Below are positions 17,001 through 25,533 of a stretch of 35,364 nt of DNA, piece after piece. How positions within the stretch are numbered: position 1 is the first letter of the stretch; every line of letters begins with the position of its first letter. Source of the stretch: UBA6115 sp964629345 (lineage in GTDB: Bacteria; Bacillota; Clostridia; Christensenellales; Aristaeellaceae); contig CAZVSG010000010.1 in NCBI GenBank assembly GCA_964629345.1, positions 1-35,364 of the forward strand, written 5' to 3'. The notes under the pieces are model-generated. The model made no database searches. It was not told the origin of the DNA and saw only the letters and a list, made by a program, of their open reading frames with translations. A program made the position numbers and the translations under genes.

Positions 17001-17870
17001 ATGAAAATCATGCCAAGGATCCTCTCATCCAAAGCGGTCCGGCAGTACGCGATGATCTCGCTGGGCTGCGTTCTCGGCGCGGCCAGCTATCCTCTGTTCC
17101 TGCAGCCAAACCAGATCGCGCCCGGCGGTCTGACCGGCGTGACCACGATCCTGAATTTCTACACAGGCCTACCCATCGGCCTTGGCAGCCTGATCCTCAA
17201 TATCCCGCTGTTTCTGGTCGGATGGCGGATCATCGGCATGCGCTTCATCATCAGGACCCTGATCTCGACCTTGCTCTTTTCATCGCTCATCGACCTGATG
17301 AAACTGCGGCCGCTGAGCATGGATCCGATGCTGGCCTCCGTTTTCGGAGGCGTCCTGCTCGGCGCCGGCCTCGCGCTGATCATGCGCGGGAACGCGACGA
17401 CCGGCGGCACCGATCTGCTTGCCCGCATCGTTCACCACCACCAGCGCGGACTGTCGGTGGGCACTTTCCTCTTCTCGTTTGACCTGCTCGTCATCCTTGC
17501 CGCCTGGATCTTTTTAAGCGCGCAGCACGCCATGTACGCCATCATCTGCGTGTTTGTCAGCGCAAGGGTCCTGGACCAGGTCCTGGTTGGGATCGGCACG
17601 GACAAGGCCTGCTACGTCATCAGCCGGGAATCCGGCAGGATCGAAAAGCGCGTCATGGAGGAACTGGAGCGCGGTGTCACAAGGATCGACGCGGCCGGGG
17701 CGTATTCAGGCAGGGATTTCAAGATGCTGCTGTGCGTGGTCGGCCGCTTTGAAACAGTCAGGCTCAAACAGATCGTGCAGGAAGAGGATCCGAACGCCTT
17801 CATGTTCATCACCGATACCCATGAGACCCTGGGCGAGGGGTTCGCGAAGCTGACCGGGGAGGAGATCTGA
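17001..17870 (+). CDS. YitT-family membrane protein with DUF2179 domain
   Basis: The 289-residue protein has five or so transmembrane helices in its first 195 residues. These include the conserved PGGLTG (41-46) and GNATTGGTDLLA (130-141) segments of the YitT/DUF161 family. A soluble C-terminal DUF2179 domain (about 200-289) follows, with TRIDAAGAYSGRDFKMLLCVV. Family members are widespread in Firmicutes but have no settled function. The stop overlaps the dnaX start by one base (TGATG), so expression is coupled to dnaX. That pairing probably reflects operon economy rather than a DNA replication role. Confidence 0.9.
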   Translation: MKIMPRILSSKAVRQYAMISLGCVLGAASYPLFLQPNQIAPGGLTGVTTILNFYTGLPIGLGSLILNIPLFLVGWRIIGMRFIIRTLISTLLFSSLIDLMKLRPLSMDPMLASVFGGVLLGAGLALIMRGNATTGGTDLLARIVHHHQRGLSVGTFLFSFDLLVILAAWIFLSAQHAMYAIICVFVSARVLDQVLVGIGTDKACYVISRESGRIEKRVMEELERGVTRIDAAGAYSGRDFKMLLCVVGRFETVRLKQIVQEEDPNAFMFITDTHETLGEGFAKLTGEEI

Positions 17871-19573
17871 TGAGCTACCAATCATTGTACCGTACGTGGC
17901 GGCCGCTCCTGTTCAGCGATATGGTCGGTCAGGATCCCATTGTACGGGCGCTTTCCAACCAGGCTGCCGCGCAGCGCATCGCGCATGCCTATCTCTTCTG
18001 CGGCAGCCGCGGAACCGGAAAGACCAGCGCGGCACGGATCATGGCCATGGCCATCAACTGCCTCTCCCTGAAGGACGGGAACCCCTGTCTGGAGTGCGCC
18101 CACTGCCAGTCCATCATGAAGGAAACGACGCTGGACGTGTTTGAGATGGATGCCGCCAGCAACAGCCGGATAGAGGAGATCCGGGAGATGCTGTCGAGGA
18201 TCGACTATCCGCCCCAGTTCGCGCGCTACAAGGTCTATATCATTGACGAAGTCCATATGCTCTCCAACGCCGCATTCAATGCCCTGCTGAAAACGCTCGA
18301 GGAACCGCCGGAGTATATGGTGTTTATCCTGGCGACAACGGAGCCGCAGAAGCTTCCTGCCACCATCCTTTCGCGGTGCCAGCGCTTTGATTTCCGGCGG
18401 ATCTCCGAGAAGGAGATCGTGTCCCGGCTGAAACTGGCGCTCAAAGACGGAGTCAGCGCTGAAGAGGGCGCACTTCACATGATCGCCGCTTCCGCGGAGG
18501 GGAGCATGCGGGACGCGTGGAGCCTGATGGACATGTGCCTTGGAACAGAGGAGCACCTGACGGAGAGCAGCGTCCGCGACGCGCTGGGTGCTGTCAGCCG
18601 GGATTTCCTGACGGATTATCTTGATGCGCTGTGTCAAGCCGACACCGGCAGGGCCCTGCTGCTGACAGACCAGCTGATGCGCGACGGACGCGACGTCCAG
18701 GTGTTTCTCAGGGACCTTGGCGGCTTTGTGCGCGAAGCGTTATGGGTGAAGTGGACAGGCGGCAGCATCAGGGAGATGTCCCCGGATCAACTGGCGTCCA
18801 TTCAACAGCAAGCGCTTGGGGTCAGCCCAGAGATCCTCCTTCATATTCTGGAGAAATGCATGCAGGCGGAGACTGATTCCAGGTGGGCAGCGTCCCCGCG
18901 CGCAGTGATTGAACTGTTTGTGCTTCGTGTCTGCCAGATACAGCAGGAGAGCGATCAGGGAACCCCGAAGGCAAGGCTTTCCCTGCCTGAGAACAGGTTT
19001 GCCGGTGCGGCGGGATCTCCCCCTGAGAGAAAGGAACCGAAGGAAAGCAGTCAGACGCCGTTCCAACCCCATGCAGATGCGGAAAGGGCGGAGCCCTCTT
19101 CCCCCGCGCTTAAGCCGGAAAGCGCGGACAAGGCGGTGTCACCGGCCAAGTCAGAATCACCCCCCGCAGAAAAGCCGCCGCTTCAGGCAGACCTCTTCGC
19201 CGGCATCAGCGCAGCACCGGCCGTATCCCCCAAGGATGCCTGGAACAGCATGCTCAAAAAACTATCAGACATCAATCCGGGCCTCTATTCCATGCTCCAT
19301 CGCGGCAAATACGGCGGCTTCAGCGACAATGCTTTTTTCCTGACCTTGTCAGGCGAGGACGAGATCTTCTCCCATCTGCTCAATCAGGATGAGCGTGCCT
19401 CCCAGATTTCCAGGCTGCTCAGTGAGGAAATGGGAAAAAGCGTCGCTTTCTCGGCCGGCGGACCGCAAAAGGCACCGAGGGAAAATAAAGAGCCGCTCGA
19501 GGATCAGAACATCACCGCTCTGGCGGACGTGTTCGGCCGGGACAGGATCATCGTAAAACGGGACAAGGCCTGA
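17870..19573 (+). CDS. dnaX: DNA polymerase III subunit gamma/tau
   Basis: DnaX is the ATPase of the clamp-loader complex and ties polymerase cores together. In 567 residues it has Walker A GSRGTGKT (45-52), a zinc module with Cys64, Cys73, Cys76 and Cys79, Walker B IIDEVHML (124-131) and the SRC motif (168-170). Residues about 365-445 are a Pro/Ser/Lys-rich linker, followed by a conserved C-terminal tau-like domain. The start overlaps the YitT-family stop. No strong slippery heptamer with stem-loop was seen, so a programmed short gamma form is not supported. The usual ybaB and recR genes do not follow. Confidence 0.95.
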   Translation: MSYQSLYRTWRPLLFSDMVGQDPIVRALSNQAAAQRIAHAYLFCGSRGTGKTSAARIMAMAINCLSLKDGNPCLECAHCQSIMKETTLDVFEMDAASNSRIEEIREMLSRIDYPPQFARYKVYIIDEVHMLSNAAFNALLKTLEEPPEYMVFILATTEPQKLPATILSRCQRFDFRRISEKEIVSRLKLALKDGVSAEEGALHMIAASAEGSMRDAWSLMDMCLGTEEHLTESSVRDALGAVSRDFLTDYLDALCQADTGRALLLTDQLMRDGRDVQVFLRDLGGFVREALWVKWTGGSIREMSPDQLASIQQQALGVSPEILLHILEKCMQAETDSRWAASPRAVIELFVLRVCQIQQESDQGTPKARLSLPENRFAGAAGSPPERKEPKESSQTPFQPHADAERAEPSSPALKPESADKAVSPAKSESPPAEKPPLQADLFAGISAAPAVSPKDAWNSMLKKLSDINPGLYSMLHRGKYGGFSDNAFFLTLSGEDEIFSHLLNQDERASQISRLLSEEMGKSVAFSAGGPQKAPRENKEPLEDQNITALADVFGRDRIIVKRDKA

Positions 19574-19632
19574 GGACGATTTTCATCTTCACATAAATGC
19601 AAAGAATATGTTAATATGATATCATCCTTTTG

Positions 19633-19652
19633 AGACTGTTTCTTAACAGTCT
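19633..19652 (+). repeat. Perfect inverted repeat in the leader of the membrane/GerMN cassette
   Basis: AGACTGTT and AACAGTCT form an 8-bp palindrome with a TCTT loop, 20 bases before the start codon at 19673. No T-tract follows. A TATGAT at 19615-19620 could be a -10 element (the -35 match is poor), which would put this repeat at the very start of the transcript. An operator or an mRNA 5' hairpin is possible. Confidence 0.55.
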
Positions 19653-19672
19653 GGATTGAAGAGGACAGGGAT

Positions 19673-20773
19673 ATGAGCGAAAACAGGTCAAGGTATTCCA
19701 CCGCGCCGCTGCAGAACCTAAAGAGACGACCGCCCAGACCGCCGCAGCAGGGTTTGGCCGCGAAAAACGCCTTGAAAGCGCCGGCCGGCCCACAGAGTTT
19801 TGTCTTTCTGCAGGTGATGCTGGTCGCCGTATTGCCCGCCGCATTTCTGTTGTCCCTGATCATCAAGGATACAAGGCTTTACTGGGTGTTCGTGGCGGTA
19901 AGCCTGATCTGCCTTGTGATCATGGTGCTTTTGAAAGCCTTCGTTCCCAACGCGAGGCGCGTTCTGGGGGTCATCCACGCGGCAATGATCGCCGTCGCCC
20001 TCTTTGCCATCCTGGTCACCGCGCCGCCGATCGATCGGACCGCCGTTCAGCAGACGCAGGACCTTGCATCGATTTTCTCGGAGAACTCCAGCGCCAACCT
20101 GGTCGACATGAACCTTGCCCAGAGCGAAAGTCAGATTGAGCAGCAGAGTGTCGGTTCCGCTTCCCTGGCACAGCAGAAACTGGAGCAGTTCATGGCTGCC
20201 TGGGGCAGCAAGGATTATGCATCGATGGTTTCCTATTCCGCACCGAACTGGGTCAACCAGCACGAAACCCAACAGGAAGCGGAAACGGCGATCTTCCACC
20301 TCAGCGCCATCCGGACGCCCCTGGACTATCAGATCCTTGACGTTTCCGGAAACGACAGCGACCAGACGCGTACCATCACCATGCAGGCGACGATCAGCAA
20401 GAACGACGGCCGCGATCCGCAGAAGTACAATTTCCAGATCCTGATGATCCGTATCAACAATGAGTGGTATGTGGATCCCAACTCGATCTCCTCCTCCCAG
20501 ATCGTCCAGCAGGCGACATCGCAAGCCACGCAGCCGCCTACCACAGACACCATCGAAAGCGCCGTGCAGCAGCAAACCTCCGCTGGAGTGCGTTCTGACA
20601 CGATCCTTTATTACAACCAGGACGGCGGGGAGTTTTACCACATCGATCCCAACTGCTCCTCCATCGGAGAAAAATACAGGCCATTGACCGCCATGTTCTA
20701 TTACAGGGACGTTTCCAATGACACCTTCAAGAACCTGAAGACCTGCCCCGTCTGCAACGCCCCCGCGCGCTGA
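19673..20773 (+). CDS. Membrane protein with extracytoplasmic domain and C-terminal zinc-type motif
   Basis: No named family is recognised with confidence. The 366-residue protein has a basic, proline-rich N-terminus (1-42). Three transmembrane helices follow at about 43-64, 69-90 and 97-116. A Gln/Ser-rich stretch leads to an NTF2-like segment (about 165-270: QQKLEQFMAAWGSKDYASMVSY to NEWYVDP). The C-terminus carries His323, Cys328, Cys358 and Cys361 in FYHIDPNC and TCPVC, spaced like the Ada-type metal-binding module. The hydrophobic helices and the domain order suggest that the C-terminus faces the outside, but topology is uncertain. The next gene starts one base after the stop codon, so it heads a coupled operon with DUF6062 and GerMN genes. 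Confidence 0.75.
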   Translation: MSENRSRYSTAPLQNLKRRPPRPPQQGLAAKNALKAPAGPQSFVFLQVMLVAVLPAAFLLSLIIKDTRLYWVFVAVSLICLVIMVLLKAFVPNARRVLGVIHAAMIAVALFAILVTAPPIDRTAVQQTQDLASIFSENSSANLVDMNLAQSESQIEQQSVGSASLAQQKLEQFMAAWGSKDYASMVSYSAPNWVNQHETQQEAETAIFHLSAIRTPLDYQILDVSGNDSDQTRTITMQATISKNDGRDPQKYNFQILMIRINNEWYVDPNSISSSQIVQQATSQATQPPTTDTIESAVQQQTSAGVRSDTILYYNQDGGEFYHIDPNCSSIGEKYRPLTAMFYYRDVSNDTFKNLKTCPVCNAPAR

Positions 20774-20774
20774 G

Positions 20775-21563
20775 ATGCGATATCACATCGATACGATCCC
20801 GGTTTGGGACGCGCTGAGACAAGGCGGCGAATGCCTGCTGTGCACCCTGCGCCGGCAGACGGAACAGCTGCTGATACAGAGGAGCCTGGGCGCTTCAGTG
20901 ATGTCACCTCAGACCCGCGCGCTGGTCAATCAGGCCGGTTTTTGCACCCGGCACCAGGTGATGCTCTATGACGCCCAGGACGGCAATCGCCTTGGCCACG
21001 CGCTGATGATGCTTTCCCATCTTCAGACGATCCGGCCAAAGGTCGAGCAGGCACTGTCCCAAGGCGGCGCGTTTGGCAGCAAGAAGTTTTTGGGTGGATT
21101 GATCCGTCCCTCCGTCAGGGCGGCGCAGGCTGAAACTCTGGGCAGCAACAGCCTCTCCCGTCTCACAGAGCGATGCCACACGTGCGAAGAGCTGGAGGTA
21201 AAATCAAAAGCGCAGGCCGAAGCCCTGCTCCACTTATGGAAGACGGACGCCGGGTTCCGGGCAGCCTTCAGCCAGTCAATGGGGCTGTGCGTTCCCGATA
21301 CGTCAAAGGTGTTCGAACAGGCGCCCGGAATGCTCACCGGCGAGGTTCTGGCTGATTTCCGGACAGCGCTTTCAAACTTACTGAGAACCAGCCTCGGAGA
21401 CCTGGAAGAAGAACTGACGCGGTATACGCAGAAATACGATTACCGCAACGCCGATCAACCCTGGGGCACCTCAAAAGACGCGCTGGAGCGCACGGTGAAT
21501 CAGCTGCGCGGATGGTGCCTTGGAAACGAGCTGATACAAGATGATCCCGTTGAGCGTACATAA
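20775..21563 (+). CDS. DUF6062-family protein with two Cys-rich repeats
   Basis: The 262-residue protein matches the DUF6062 family as remembered from Clostridia (N-terminus with YHIDTIPVWDA, then ECLLC and GFCTRH). It is predicted to be soluble. Cys20/Cys23 with Cys57/His60 and Cys134/Cys137 with Cys172/Asp175 form two similarly spaced CxxC...CxxH/D sets, suggesting an internal duplication with one or two metal sites, the second with Asp in place of His. Function is unknown. The ATG is one base after the previous stop, without its own Shine-Dalgarno site, and the end overlaps the next gene by 23 bases, so translation is probably coupled on both sides. Confidence 0.75.
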   Translation: MRYHIDTIPVWDALRQGGECLLCTLRRQTEQLLIQRSLGASVMSPQTRALVNQAGFCTRHQVMLYDAQDGNRLGHALMMLSHLQTIRPKVEQALSQGGAFGSKKFLGGLIRPSVRAAQAETLGSNSLSRLTERCHTCEELEVKSKAQAEALLHLWKTDAGFRAAFSQSMGLCVPDTSKVFEQAPGMLTGEVLADFRTALSNLLRTSLGDLEEELTRYTQKYDYRNADQPWGTSKDALERTVNQLRGWCLGNELIQDDPVERT

Positions 21564-22494
21564 AGGAAGACGCCGGTTATTTACAGCAGTTCTGCTGGTC
21601 TGCTGTGTCCTGTGCGCCTGCCCCCCGGCCTCGGCAGGCTCCGCGCTGCTGGGAAGCGATCCGCCGGACAGCAGCACCGTCCATTCCGCTGTTTTGTATT
21701 ACCGATACCTCGACAGCGCGTGGCTGGGGCAGGAGAAGCGCAGCATAAACGTCCTGAGGACGGAAAGCCCTGAGAAGGCGCTGGTTCAGGCTCTGCTGGA
21801 CGGACCGTCAGCACAGTCGCCCTCCTTCAAGCCGCTCTTCCCGCCGGACACACAGGTGCTCTCTGTTCTGGAAGACGCGGGTTTCCTGTTTGTCACGTTC
21901 AACGAACACCTGTTGGACCCCTTTCCCGGTGAAGAGACCACGGCAGGGTCAGGCAGCGGGGAGGGTTTGCTGCGCAGGCGCCTTGCGATGGCGTCCCTGG
22001 TCAACACCCTGACCGAAGACGGCCGGCACAGAAGCGTCCAGGTCCTTGTGCTGGGCAAATCGGGCACTCCCTCTTCCATGCGGCTGAGCGGACGGTATTT
22101 TCTTGATCAGAACGACACGCCTCTGGACCCGCTGATCAGGCAGGAGGAATGGATCATCACGCCGGGAAATGCCGCCGGCATCCTGCTGGACGCCTGGAGA
22201 AACCGCGCGTTCAAAACGCTGGAGCCGCTAGTCCTCAGGGAAAGTTACGCAGCGGATACCGGCGGCAGCGCTTTGCTTCCTGACACAATGCCATCCCTGC
22301 TTTCATACAGCGTCTCCGCAGGGAGCCTCAGCCCCGACGGGCGCCATGCCGTTGTCATCCTTGCCGCGCAGCTGACCGATCAGCAGGGACAGCCCCGCGC
22401 CGTCGAAGGCATCCCGCTCCTGCTGGTCCGCCGCGACGGCCTTTGGAAAATAAGCGAGGGATCCATTTCATTGCTGCTGGATGCGCTCAAATGA
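21541..22494 (+). CDS. GerMN-domain protein, secreted
   Basis: The 317-residue protein has a signal peptide (about residues 11-32; LLVCCVLCACPPASAGS could be cut by either signal peptidase, and the VLCAC stretch is only a poor lipobox). The GerMN domain spans about 45-180, with SPEKALVQALLDGPSA and RLAMASLVNTLTEDGRHRSVQVLVLG, as in B. subtilis GerM, which acts in spore envelope assembly and germination. The C-terminal part (200-317) has no recognised domain. It starts inside the DUF6062 gene and ends in an ATGA overlap with the next GerMN gene. Whether the organism sporulates cannot be judged, as GerMN domains also occur in non-sporulating species. Confidence 0.83.
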   Translation: MIPLSVHKGRRRLFTAVLLVCCVLCACPPASAGSALLGSDPPDSSTVHSAVLYYRYLDSAWLGQEKRSINVLRTESPEKALVQALLDGPSAQSPSFKPLFPPDTQVLSVLEDAGFLFVTFNEHLLDPFPGEETTAGSGSGEGLLRRRLAMASLVNTLTEDGRHRSVQVLVLGKSGTPSSMRLSGRYFLDQNDTPLDPLIRQEEWIITPGNAAGILLDAWRNRAFKTLEPLVLRESYAADTGGSALLPDTMPSLLSYSVSAGSLSPDGRHAVVILAAQLTDQQGQPRAVEGIPLLLVRRDGLWKISEGSISLLLDALK

Positions 22495-24035
22495 ACAAAA
22501 AGTATTCGAGGGGCATCGTCAAAATCCTCGCGCTGGCGGCGGCTGTCAGTTTGCTGACAGGCTGCACTGCCTCCATCCCGGTCAGAATCAGCAGCGGCGT
22601 GACCCTCCCGCCTGCGGCATCGGGAGCCGCCGCGCCGACGGGCGATGCTATGGAAGATTATGCCCAGACCGTGATGCTTTGCCTGCCGTCGTCTCAAAGC
22701 GGCCAGCTTGGATACTTCCCGGAGCGGATCCTGCTCCCGCCCTTCCGTCACCCGGCTGAGGCTGCGCTGAAAAAACTGTTCTCCCATCAGGAGACCACGC
22801 AGGCAAAGCCGCTTTCAAAGGAAGTTCAGCTCAGCCTTTTCCCCGGTTCGTCCGTGGAGATCTCAAATGAGACCGCGACGGTCGATTTAGGACCCAGCGC
22901 TCTGTTATTGAGCAATGAACAGCGCTATACGGTCTGCCGCGCGATCACAAACACGCTGACACAATGGGGCGACATCAGGTTTGTGAACGTATTGGTCAGC
23001 GGCCGCCAGCAGGGGGTCGACACAGCAGCGGCCATCCCGCTTGGCGGCCTGACGGGAACCGGCGATGAGGACATCAGGTCTCTCTGGGATGCGGCGAATC
23101 GCCAGCCGTCAGAAAACAGCGGGTTTTCCGCGTTTGCCACGCTGTACTTTCCAGTCTATGCCGGCCGCGGAGTCCTGGCTGAGACCCGCCCGGTCAATCT
23201 TGGAGGGCTGTCCTTCACCGGGATGACGACGGCCTTGCTGCAGGCCCTGTCTGCCGGCGCGGTATCGCTTCCCTTTGTTCCGCGTTTGCCCGACCTGGTG
23301 ACTCTTTTGTCTGAAGAACCGGAGGTCACACAGGAGCCTGGTTCCTCCGGGCGGGTCGTGCATCTGCGCTTCTATGAAAGCGCAAATGACGCGCTGATCG
23401 CCTCCGGGATCCCGCGTTCGGTCCTGATCGCTTCGCTCACCTTGACCCTGACCACCTTTCTGCCCTACACCGAAGGCATCAGGGTATCCATCGGCAGTGA
23501 GGAGATCGCGGCGGTCGTCCCGGCAGGCCTGTATGAACGGGCCGGGGAGCAGATCGTGTTTGAGCGAGGCATCATCCGGCGAGCCCAGTTCAGCCATTTT
23601 CTGCTGAGCGACTGTGACTTTTATTTCGCTTCCGGCAACGGGAGCCTGGCATTGAGCAAGCGGCCCATTCCCCATTACCAGGCCAATCACCCGCGTTTTC
23701 TCATCAATCAGCTGCTTGTCGGCCCCCTGAACACAGATGATGCCGCGGGGCTGTCCCCGGTCATGCCGGACGGGCTGAGTGACGCAGACATACTGGGCAT
23801 CTCCAGGCAAGGGGATACACTGCTCGTCAATTTTTCAAAGAACCTGAGGGTTCTGGCAGATGGAATGGATGAATCCGGAGAACGCCTCATGGTCTATTCC
23901 CTGGTCGATACGCTGACCGCCCTCCCGGGGATCAGGCGCGTCCGCTTTTTTATCAACGGAGAGCAGGAGGGCACCTTTGCCGGCGGGATCGACATCGCCG
24001 GGGAGTTCCTCCGCAATGAGGGGATCATCCAATAA
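22491..24035 (+). CDS. GerMN-domain lipoprotein with two GerMN copies
   Basis: The start at 22491 overlaps the previous stop (ATGA). An open frame runs further upstream but lacks support. The 514-residue product begins with a classic lipoprotein signal, lipobox LTGC with Cys25. Two GerMN-like domains are seen. One lies at about 70-185 (LLPPFRHPAEAALKKLFSH, VCRAITNTLTQWGDIRFVNVLVSGRQQG). The other lies at about 400-505 (FLINQLLVGPLN, MVYSLVDTLTALPGIRRVRFFINGEQEG). The region between them holds further beta-rich sequence. It is probably anchored on the outer face of the membrane and works with the preceding GerMN protein. It closes the four-gene cassette and is convergent with a histidine kinase gene. 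Confidence 0.85.
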   Translation: MNKKYSRGIVKILALAAAVSLLTGCTASIPVRISSGVTLPPAASGAAAPTGDAMEDYAQTVMLCLPSSQSGQLGYFPERILLPPFRHPAEAALKKLFSHQETTQAKPLSKEVQLSLFPGSSVEISNETATVDLGPSALLLSNEQRYTVCRAITNTLTQWGDIRFVNVLVSGRQQGVDTAAAIPLGGLTGTGDEDIRSLWDAANRQPSENSGFSAFATLYFPVYAGRGVLAETRPVNLGGLSFTGMTTALLQALSAGAVSLPFVPRLPDLVTLLSEEPEVTQEPGSSGRVVHLRFYESANDALIASGIPRSVLIASLTLTLTTFLPYTEGIRVSIGSEEIAAVVPAGLYERAGEQIVFERGIIRRAQFSHFLLSDCDFYFASGNGSLALSKRPIPHYQANHPRFLINQLLVGPLNTDDAAGLSPVMPDGLSDADILGISRQGDTLLVNFSKNLRVLADGMDESGERLMVYSLVDTLTALPGIRRVRFFINGEQEGTFAGGIDIAGEFLRNEGIIQ

Positions 24036-24036
24036 T

Positions 24037-24052
24037 CCTGTCAGCAGACAGG
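24037..24052. terminator. Small hairpin between convergent genes
   Basis: CCTGTC/GACAGG with an AGCA loop lies directly after the GerMN stop, in the 37-base gap to the converging kinase gene. No T-tract is seen on either strand, so a terminator role is weakly supported. Confidence 0.35.
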
Positions 24053-24072
24053 CGTCGCTTGTGCGGTTTGAT

Positions 24073-25533
24073 CTATCCCTTGTTCAGCGGAAGTTCCACA
24101 GTGAACACAGCCCCCTGCCCCTCTTCACTAGCAGCCCTGACGTTGCCTCCGTGCAGGTTCACGTACTGCTGGACGATGGACAGGCCAAGGCCTGTGCCGC
24201 CGGAATCCCTCCCCCTTGCCTTGTCGACCCGGTAGAAACGCTCAAAGACGTGGGGAAGGCTGTCCTTGGGTATGCCGGGGCCGCTGTCTGAAACGGTCAG
24301 AACGGCATCCCGGCCGACGCGCTGCAGGATGACTTTGACCCAGCCGCCCTTGGGGGTATATTTGACCGCGTTCTCCATCAGGTTATACGCGACCTGCTGT
24401 AGCTTTGCCTTGTCGGCGTACATATCACAGCTGTCCTGAAGTTCCAGCGTGATCGTCTGATCCCGCTGGGCTGCCATGGGTGAAAGGCGATGCTCCGCGT
24501 CTTTGACGACCTCCGCCAGCGACATTTTTTCACGGTTCAGGCGTGATGAGCGGGAATCAGCCTGGACCAGCGTCAGCAGGTCAGAAACGAGCGACGACAG
24601 CCGGTTGATTTCCTGGTTGACGTCGGACAAAAACTCGGTGCGCAGCTCCGCGTCCATATCCGGCTGATAGATCAGGCTTTCGATCATGATCTTCATCGTC
24701 GCCAGCGGTGTCTTCAGTTCATGGCTGGCGTTTGACACGAATTGGTTTCGGGTCTGGTTCAGGGACTCCAGCTGTTCGCTCATGTAGTTGAAGGCGGAAG
24801 CAAGTTTCCTGATTTCTCCGCTGCCCTTTTCCTGGACCCTGACGCCCATTTCACCCTTTGACATGCCCTGGATCACCCGGGTCATTTCAACGATGGGCCT
24901 GGTCAGAACGCTCGAAAAAAACATGCCCGCACCCACGGCGGTCACAGCCACAATAATGAACAGCAGCACCATGCTGTTCTGCACTGTGAGCAGGCTTTGC
25001 ATCATATCGCGCACCGATGAGACGAGCAGGAGAACGCCGATGATATGTGAGGAATCAATGATTCCCGCGGTCGAGTAGCTGATCCAATCATCCTCAGACA
25101 CGAAGCTGAGCATGCTTGCACCCTCAGCCCTTTGGCCTGAAGAAAGTGAATGGACACCGTAATCAGTCGTCTGCCCGGAGACAAGGATGCTCACGACTTC
25201 CGGATAATGAAGCCTTTTCCCCATCGCGGTCTGAAAGCTGTCACTCTGAACTTTCCCGTCCGCATCCAGCAGGAGCACCCGACCGCCGAGTTCGACCCCG
25301 GCCATGCGAACCGTTTCATCGATCCCGCGCGCGTCCGCCCGGCTCAGATCGCTTGCCGCCCTGACCGCCCATTTCTCCAGCCCCGCGCGGTCGCTCTGTA
25401 TCCGCATGCCAAACAGGTAATCCCCAAGCAGATTGGTCAGCATCCCCGCCATGAGCAGAAAAGACAGTCCGATAATGAAAAAAAAAGCCAGCATGACTTT
25501 CCATCTGATGCTGGCGAAAGGTCTGCTATTCAT
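24073..25533 (-). CDS. Membrane sensor histidine kinase (WalK/PhoR-like)
   Basis: The 486-residue kinase has a first transmembrane helix at about 13-37 and an extracytoplasmic sensor of about 130 residues. A second helix at 188-210 is followed by a HAMP domain (211-263). The catalytic core follows: His271 in NASHELKTP, N-box Asn388 in YNLMENAVKYTP, DSGPGIP (416-422), ERFYR and GTGLGLS (447-453). Its start overlaps the response-regulator stop by 8 bases, so the pair is coupled. No PAS domain was seen between HAMP and HisKA, unlike B. subtilis WalK. The signal is unknown. Confidence 0.95.
   Translation of the reverse strand: MNSRPFASIRWKVMLAFFFIIGLSFLLMAGMLTNLLGDYLFGMRIQSDRAGLEKWAVRAASDLSRADARGIDETVRMAGVELGGRVLLLDADGKVQSDSFQTAMGKRLHYPEVVSILVSGQTTDYGVHSLSSGQRAEGASMLSFVSEDDWISYSTAGIIDSSHIIGVLLLVSSVRDMMQSLLTVQNSMVLLFIIVAVTAVGAGMFFSSVLTRPIVEMTRVIQGMSKGEMGVRVQEKGSGEIRKLASAFNYMSEQLESLNQTRNQFVSNASHELKTPLATMKIMIESLIYQPDMDAELRTEFLSDVNQEINRLSSLVSDLLTLVQADSRSSRLNREKMSLAEVVKDAEHRLSPMAAQRDQTITLELQDSCDMYADKAKLQQVAYNLMENAVKYTPKGGWVKVILQRVGRDAVLTVSDSGPGIPKDSLPHVFERFYRVDKARGRDSGGTGLGLSIVQQYVNLHGGNVRAASEEGQGAVFTVELPLNKG

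Noticed and set aside
19200..19300. Possible dnaX frameshift site giving a short gamma form
   Set aside because: Only an A6 run (AAAAAACTA) is present, without a good heptamer or adjacent stem-loop.
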